Shown here piece by piece: positions 21,527 to 24,069 of a stretch of DNA of 24,069 bases; within the stretch, counting starts at the first letter, position 1; every line of letters begins with the position of its first letter. Origin of the DNA: an uncultured Alistipes sp. (GTDB taxonomy: Bacteria > Bacteroidota > Bacteroidia > Bacteroidales > UBA932); contig UQUJ01000049.1 of the NCBI GenBank assembly GCA_900544195.1, positions 1-24,069 on the forward strand. The letters run 5' to 3'. The notes beneath the pieces are model-generated. The model made no database searches and was not told the DNA's origin. It was given only the letters and a program-made list of their open reading frames with translations. Position numbers and translations under genes: made by a program.

Positions 21527-23986
21527 ATGAACAAGACGCTACTAACCACAGTATCATTGTTTTGGACGCTCCTTCCCCTTGCTGCGGGCAACGTGGGCGA
21601 CGGAGGCAGAATCCGTCATGAAATACGTTTCGACACCCCTACCTCCCTCAGGGAGCATCCGATTTGGACGGCTAAGGCCAAGGATAGCAAAATGATCTTC
21701 TCTGGCGGCTCCAAGGCCACCTCCGAGGATCCGGAATGGGAATCCCAGTCCCTGCCGCTTGGCAACGGAAGCATCGGCGCGAGTGTGCTGGGATCCATCC
21801 AGGCGGAGCGTATCACATTGAATGAGAAGAGCCTTTGGCGTGGCGGCCCGGGCACATCCGGCGGAGCTGCCCACTACTGGGACGCCAACAGAGAGGCTGC
21901 GAAATACCTTCCGGAGATCCGCCAGGCATTTGTGGACGGCGATCCGGACAAGGCGGCGGAGCTGACCAAGCGCAATTTCACCGGCAAGGTGGCCTACTCG
22001 GCAGCGAAGGAAAAGGAGTACCGCTTCGGGAATTTCACCACCGCCGGAGAACTGAAGGTCTGGACAGGCGTGGACTCATTGTCAGTCACTGACTATCACC
22101 GTGTTCTCTCGCTCGACGAGGGCATGGCGAGGGTGACTTTCACCAGCGGCGGAGTCAATTATGTCAGGGAATATTTCATCTCCTATCCGGCCAACGTGAT
22201 GGTCATGCGCTTCCGTGCCGACCGTCCAGGAATGCAGAACCTCAGGCTGGAATATTCATCGAACCCTGCCGCTAACGGCGGTGTCGCCCTTGACGGAAAG
22301 GACGGGTTGGTATATTCAGGAGCCTTGAAGAACAACGGGATGGAGTTTGCCGTGCGCGTCAGGATGGCGGCGGACGGCGGCAAGACTTCCAACAAGAATG
22401 GCGTTTTGGCGGTTTCCGGCGCCGACGAGGTCGTGTTCTATCTTTCCGCCGACACTGACTACAAGGCGAATTTCTCACCGGACTTCACGGATCCGAGGAC
22501 CTATGTCGGGGTGAATCCGCTGGAGACGACCGGGAAGTGGGTGGAGGCCGCCGCCTCGAAGGGGTACGCCGCCCTGCTGAGGGAGCACACCGCCGACTAC
22601 ACCTCGCTCTTCGGAAGGGTCAGCCTGTCCTTGGCGGGCGACCAGGCTTCCGCGGACCTGCCTACTCCGGAGCGCCTGGAGCGCTATCGCTCAGGGGCTT
22701 CCGACCCCGGTCTGGAGGAGCTTTACTTCCAGTTCGGGCGCTATCTGCTGATCGCCTCGTCGCGCGGAGGCAACCTCCCGGCGAATCTTCAGGGAATATG
22801 GCACAACAACGTCGACGGCCCGTGGCGCGTGGACTACCACAACAACATCAACGTCCAGATGAACTACTGGCCGGTCTGTCCGACCAACCTCCCGGAGTGC
22901 GTCGAACCTTTTATTGACTATGTCCGCGCGCTCGTGAAGCCTGGCGAGAGGGTGGCACGCTCGTACTACAACGCGCGTGGCTGGACGGCATCGATCTCCG
23001 GCAATCCTTTCGGTTTCGCCTCGCCTCTGAACGACGAGAGCATGACCTGGAATCTCTGCCCGATGGTCGGGCCTTGGCTCGCCACCCATCTTTGGGACTA
23101 CTACGACTACACCCGCGACACGACTTTCCTGCGCGAGATCGGCTACGACGTCCTCCGCTCAAGCGCCCGATTCACCGTTGACCATCTTTGGAAGCGTCCG
23201 GACGGCACCTACACCGCCACCCCTTCGACATCCCCGGAACATGGGCCGATTGACGAGGGTGCCACATTCTCCCATGCCGTGGCGAGGGAGATACTGCTTG
23301 ACGCGGCAGCAGCGGCGGAACTTCTGGGGCTTGATGAGCAGGAGCGCCAGGAATGGCTCCACGTGGAGAGCCATCTGCCTCCGTACAGGATTGGCCGTTT
23401 CGGTCAGATCATGGAATGGTCACGCGACATCGATGACCCTAAGGACAGCCACCGCCATGTCAACCATCTTTTCGGACTTCATCCGGGACACACGATGTCT
23501 CCCGTGACGACACCCGAACTCGCCGAGGCCGCCCGCGTGACGCTTGATCACCGAGGAGACGGGGCAACCGGTTGGAGCATGGGGTGGAAACTGAACCAGT
23601 GGGCGCGCCTGCTTGACGGCGACAGAGCCTACACCCTGTACAGGAACCTTCTGACCAACGGCACGTTGGACAATCTTTGGGACACCCATCCGCCTTTCCA
23701 GATCGACGGCAACTTCGGCGGGACCGCAGGAATAGCGGAGATGCTCCTCCAGAGTCACATGGGATTCATCCACCTGCTTCCCGCCCTCCCATCGGCATGG
23801 GCTGACGGCAGCGTGGCCGGACTGCTGGCCCGGGGCGGCTTCGAGGTTGACATGGAATGGTCCGGCGGCAAACTGAGGAAGGCGGTGATACACTCCCGCC
23901 TCGGAGGGCCTTGCTCCCTGCGCTACGGCAGGACAACCCTCGACATCGACACAAAGCCGGGTATGGCCTACCATGTCACTTTCTGA
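21527..23986 (+). CDS. GH95 family alpha-L-fucosidase (1,2-alpha-fucosidase type)
   Basis: A 819-residue secreted glycoside hydrolase. The signal peptide covers about 1-21 (MNKTLLTTVSLFWTLLPLAA), with no lipobox. The N-terminal beta domain has LPLGNGSIGASVLG (76-89) and LNEKSLWRGGP (98-108). The (alpha/alpha)6 catalytic part has NLPANLQGIWHNN, then NINVQMNYW (N440, N442), STSPEHGP with likely general acid E571, and QIDGNFGGTAGI with D728. These correspond to the Asn pair, Glu and Asp of the bifidobacterial inverting 1,2-alpha-L-fucosidase. Host mucin and milk glycans with Fuc-alpha1,2-Gal are the usual substrates; some members prefer plant L-galactosides. The stop codon is part of TGAATATTC. 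ATG at 21527 is the first in frame. It is not next to visible SusC/SusD genes. Confidence 0.93.
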   Translation: MNKTLLTTVSLFWTLLPLAAGNVGDGGRIRHEIRFDTPTSLREHPIWTAKAKDSKMIFSGGSKATSEDPEWESQSLPLGNGSIGASVLGSIQAERITLNEKSLWRGGPGTSGGAAHYWDANREAAKYLPEIRQAFVDGDPDKAAELTKRNFTGKVAYSAAKEKEYRFGNFTTAGELKVWTGVDSLSVTDYHRVLSLDEGMARVTFTSGGVNYVREYFISYPANVMVMRFRADRPGMQNLRLEYSSNPAANGGVALDGKDGLVYSGALKNNGMEFAVRVRMAADGGKTSNKNGVLAVSGADEVVFYLSADTDYKANFSPDFTDPRTYVGVNPLETTGKWVEAAASKGYAALLREHTADYTSLFGRVSLSLAGDQASADLPTPERLERYRSGASDPGLEELYFQFGRYLLIASSRGGNLPANLQGIWHNNVDGPWRVDYHNNINVQMNYWPVCPTNLPECVEPFIDYVRALVKPGERVARSYYNARGWTASISGNPFGFASPLNDESMTWNLCPMVGPWLATHLWDYYDYTRDTTFLREIGYDVLRSSARFTVDHLWKRPDGTYTATPSTSPEHGPIDEGATFSHAVAREILLDAAAAAELLGLDEQERQEWLHVESHLPPYRIGRFGQIMEWSRDIDDPKDSHRHVNHLFGLHPGHTMSPVTTPELAEAARVTLDHRGDGATGWSMGWKLNQWARLLDGDRAYTLYRNLLTNGTLDNLWDTHPPFQIDGNFGGTAGIAEMLLQSHMGFIHLLPALPSAWADGSVAGLLARGGFEVDMEWSGGKLRKAVIHSRLGGPCSLRYGRTTLDIDTKPGMAYHVTF

Positions 23987-24069
23987 ATATTCTAAGGAAC
24001 ATGAAAATAATAAATTGCTTCAGATTAAGAAGCTGTTTTGAATTGTTTGAAATGTTCTTTGAGGTGAAA

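Noticed and set aside
24001..24069. ATG frame open to the window end (23 codons, MKIINCFRLRSCFELF...), preceded by AAGGAAC
   Set aside because: Could be the start of the next gene, but the stretch is A/T-rich like intergenic DNA and too short to judge.

Overview
The window looks like a chromosomal segment of a moderately G+C-rich gut Bacteroidales. The signs are: promoters with a TAnnTTTG -7 box, A/T-rich translation starts without Shine-Dalgarno sequences, many lipoproteins with a lipobox, a membrane-bound AraC-type regulator, a GH95 fucosidase and a ROK kinase/ManA pair. I cannot fix the genus from sequence alone. No rRNA, tRNA, CRISPR array or complete insertion sequence is visible.

Layout. 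1-696 holds no convincing gene, but it carries two families of repeated hairpins and the terminator of rnr. 697-3144 (-) is ribonuclease R with a long Gly/Ser/Lys-rich tail. Divergent from it run a ROK sugar kinase (3456), class I mannose-6-phosphate isomerase (4588) and a seven-helix membrane AraC-family regulator (5598), probably one hexose-phosphate operon. After a terminator and a new promoter comes a three-gene lipoprotein operon (6878-11315): a choloylglycine-hydrolase-type Ntn amidase, then two paralogous 537-residue lipoproteins whose core resembles leukocidin-type beta-pore-forming toxins. A terminal-inverted-repeat element (11398-11538) separates this from the next block.

11565-19529 is an accessory block: an AAA/DUF4143-type ATPase that is visibly A+T richer, a small truncated-looking protein, a short tandem-repeat protein, a DnaQ-like exonuclease, a WYL regulator, an AAA+ ATPase with a divergent von Willebrand A (VWA) protein, and an unrecognised 264-residue protein. 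Four promoters here (12956, 13957, 15849, 17733) share the core CTGCC exactly 22 nt upstream of the -7 box. That suggests one regulon that includes the WYL regulator and the AAA+ ATPase. Two copies of a spaced motif, CCTTAGGTC-N7-ACTAAAG, lie at 14054 and 19651, one each side of the exonuclease to 264-residue-protein part.

19717-21330 (-) is an S41 C-terminal processing peptidase, and 21527-23986 (+) is a GH95 fucosidase, divergent from it.

Across the window the hexamer GAATAT/ATATTC (best as TGAATAT/ATATTCA) is strongly over-used, even inside G+C-rich genes, where it seems to dictate otherwise rare codons (TCA, ATA) and the spelling of Glu-Tyr as GAA-TAT. I regard this motif, the shared promoter architecture and the tandem leukocidin-like lipoproteins as the three most interesting observations.
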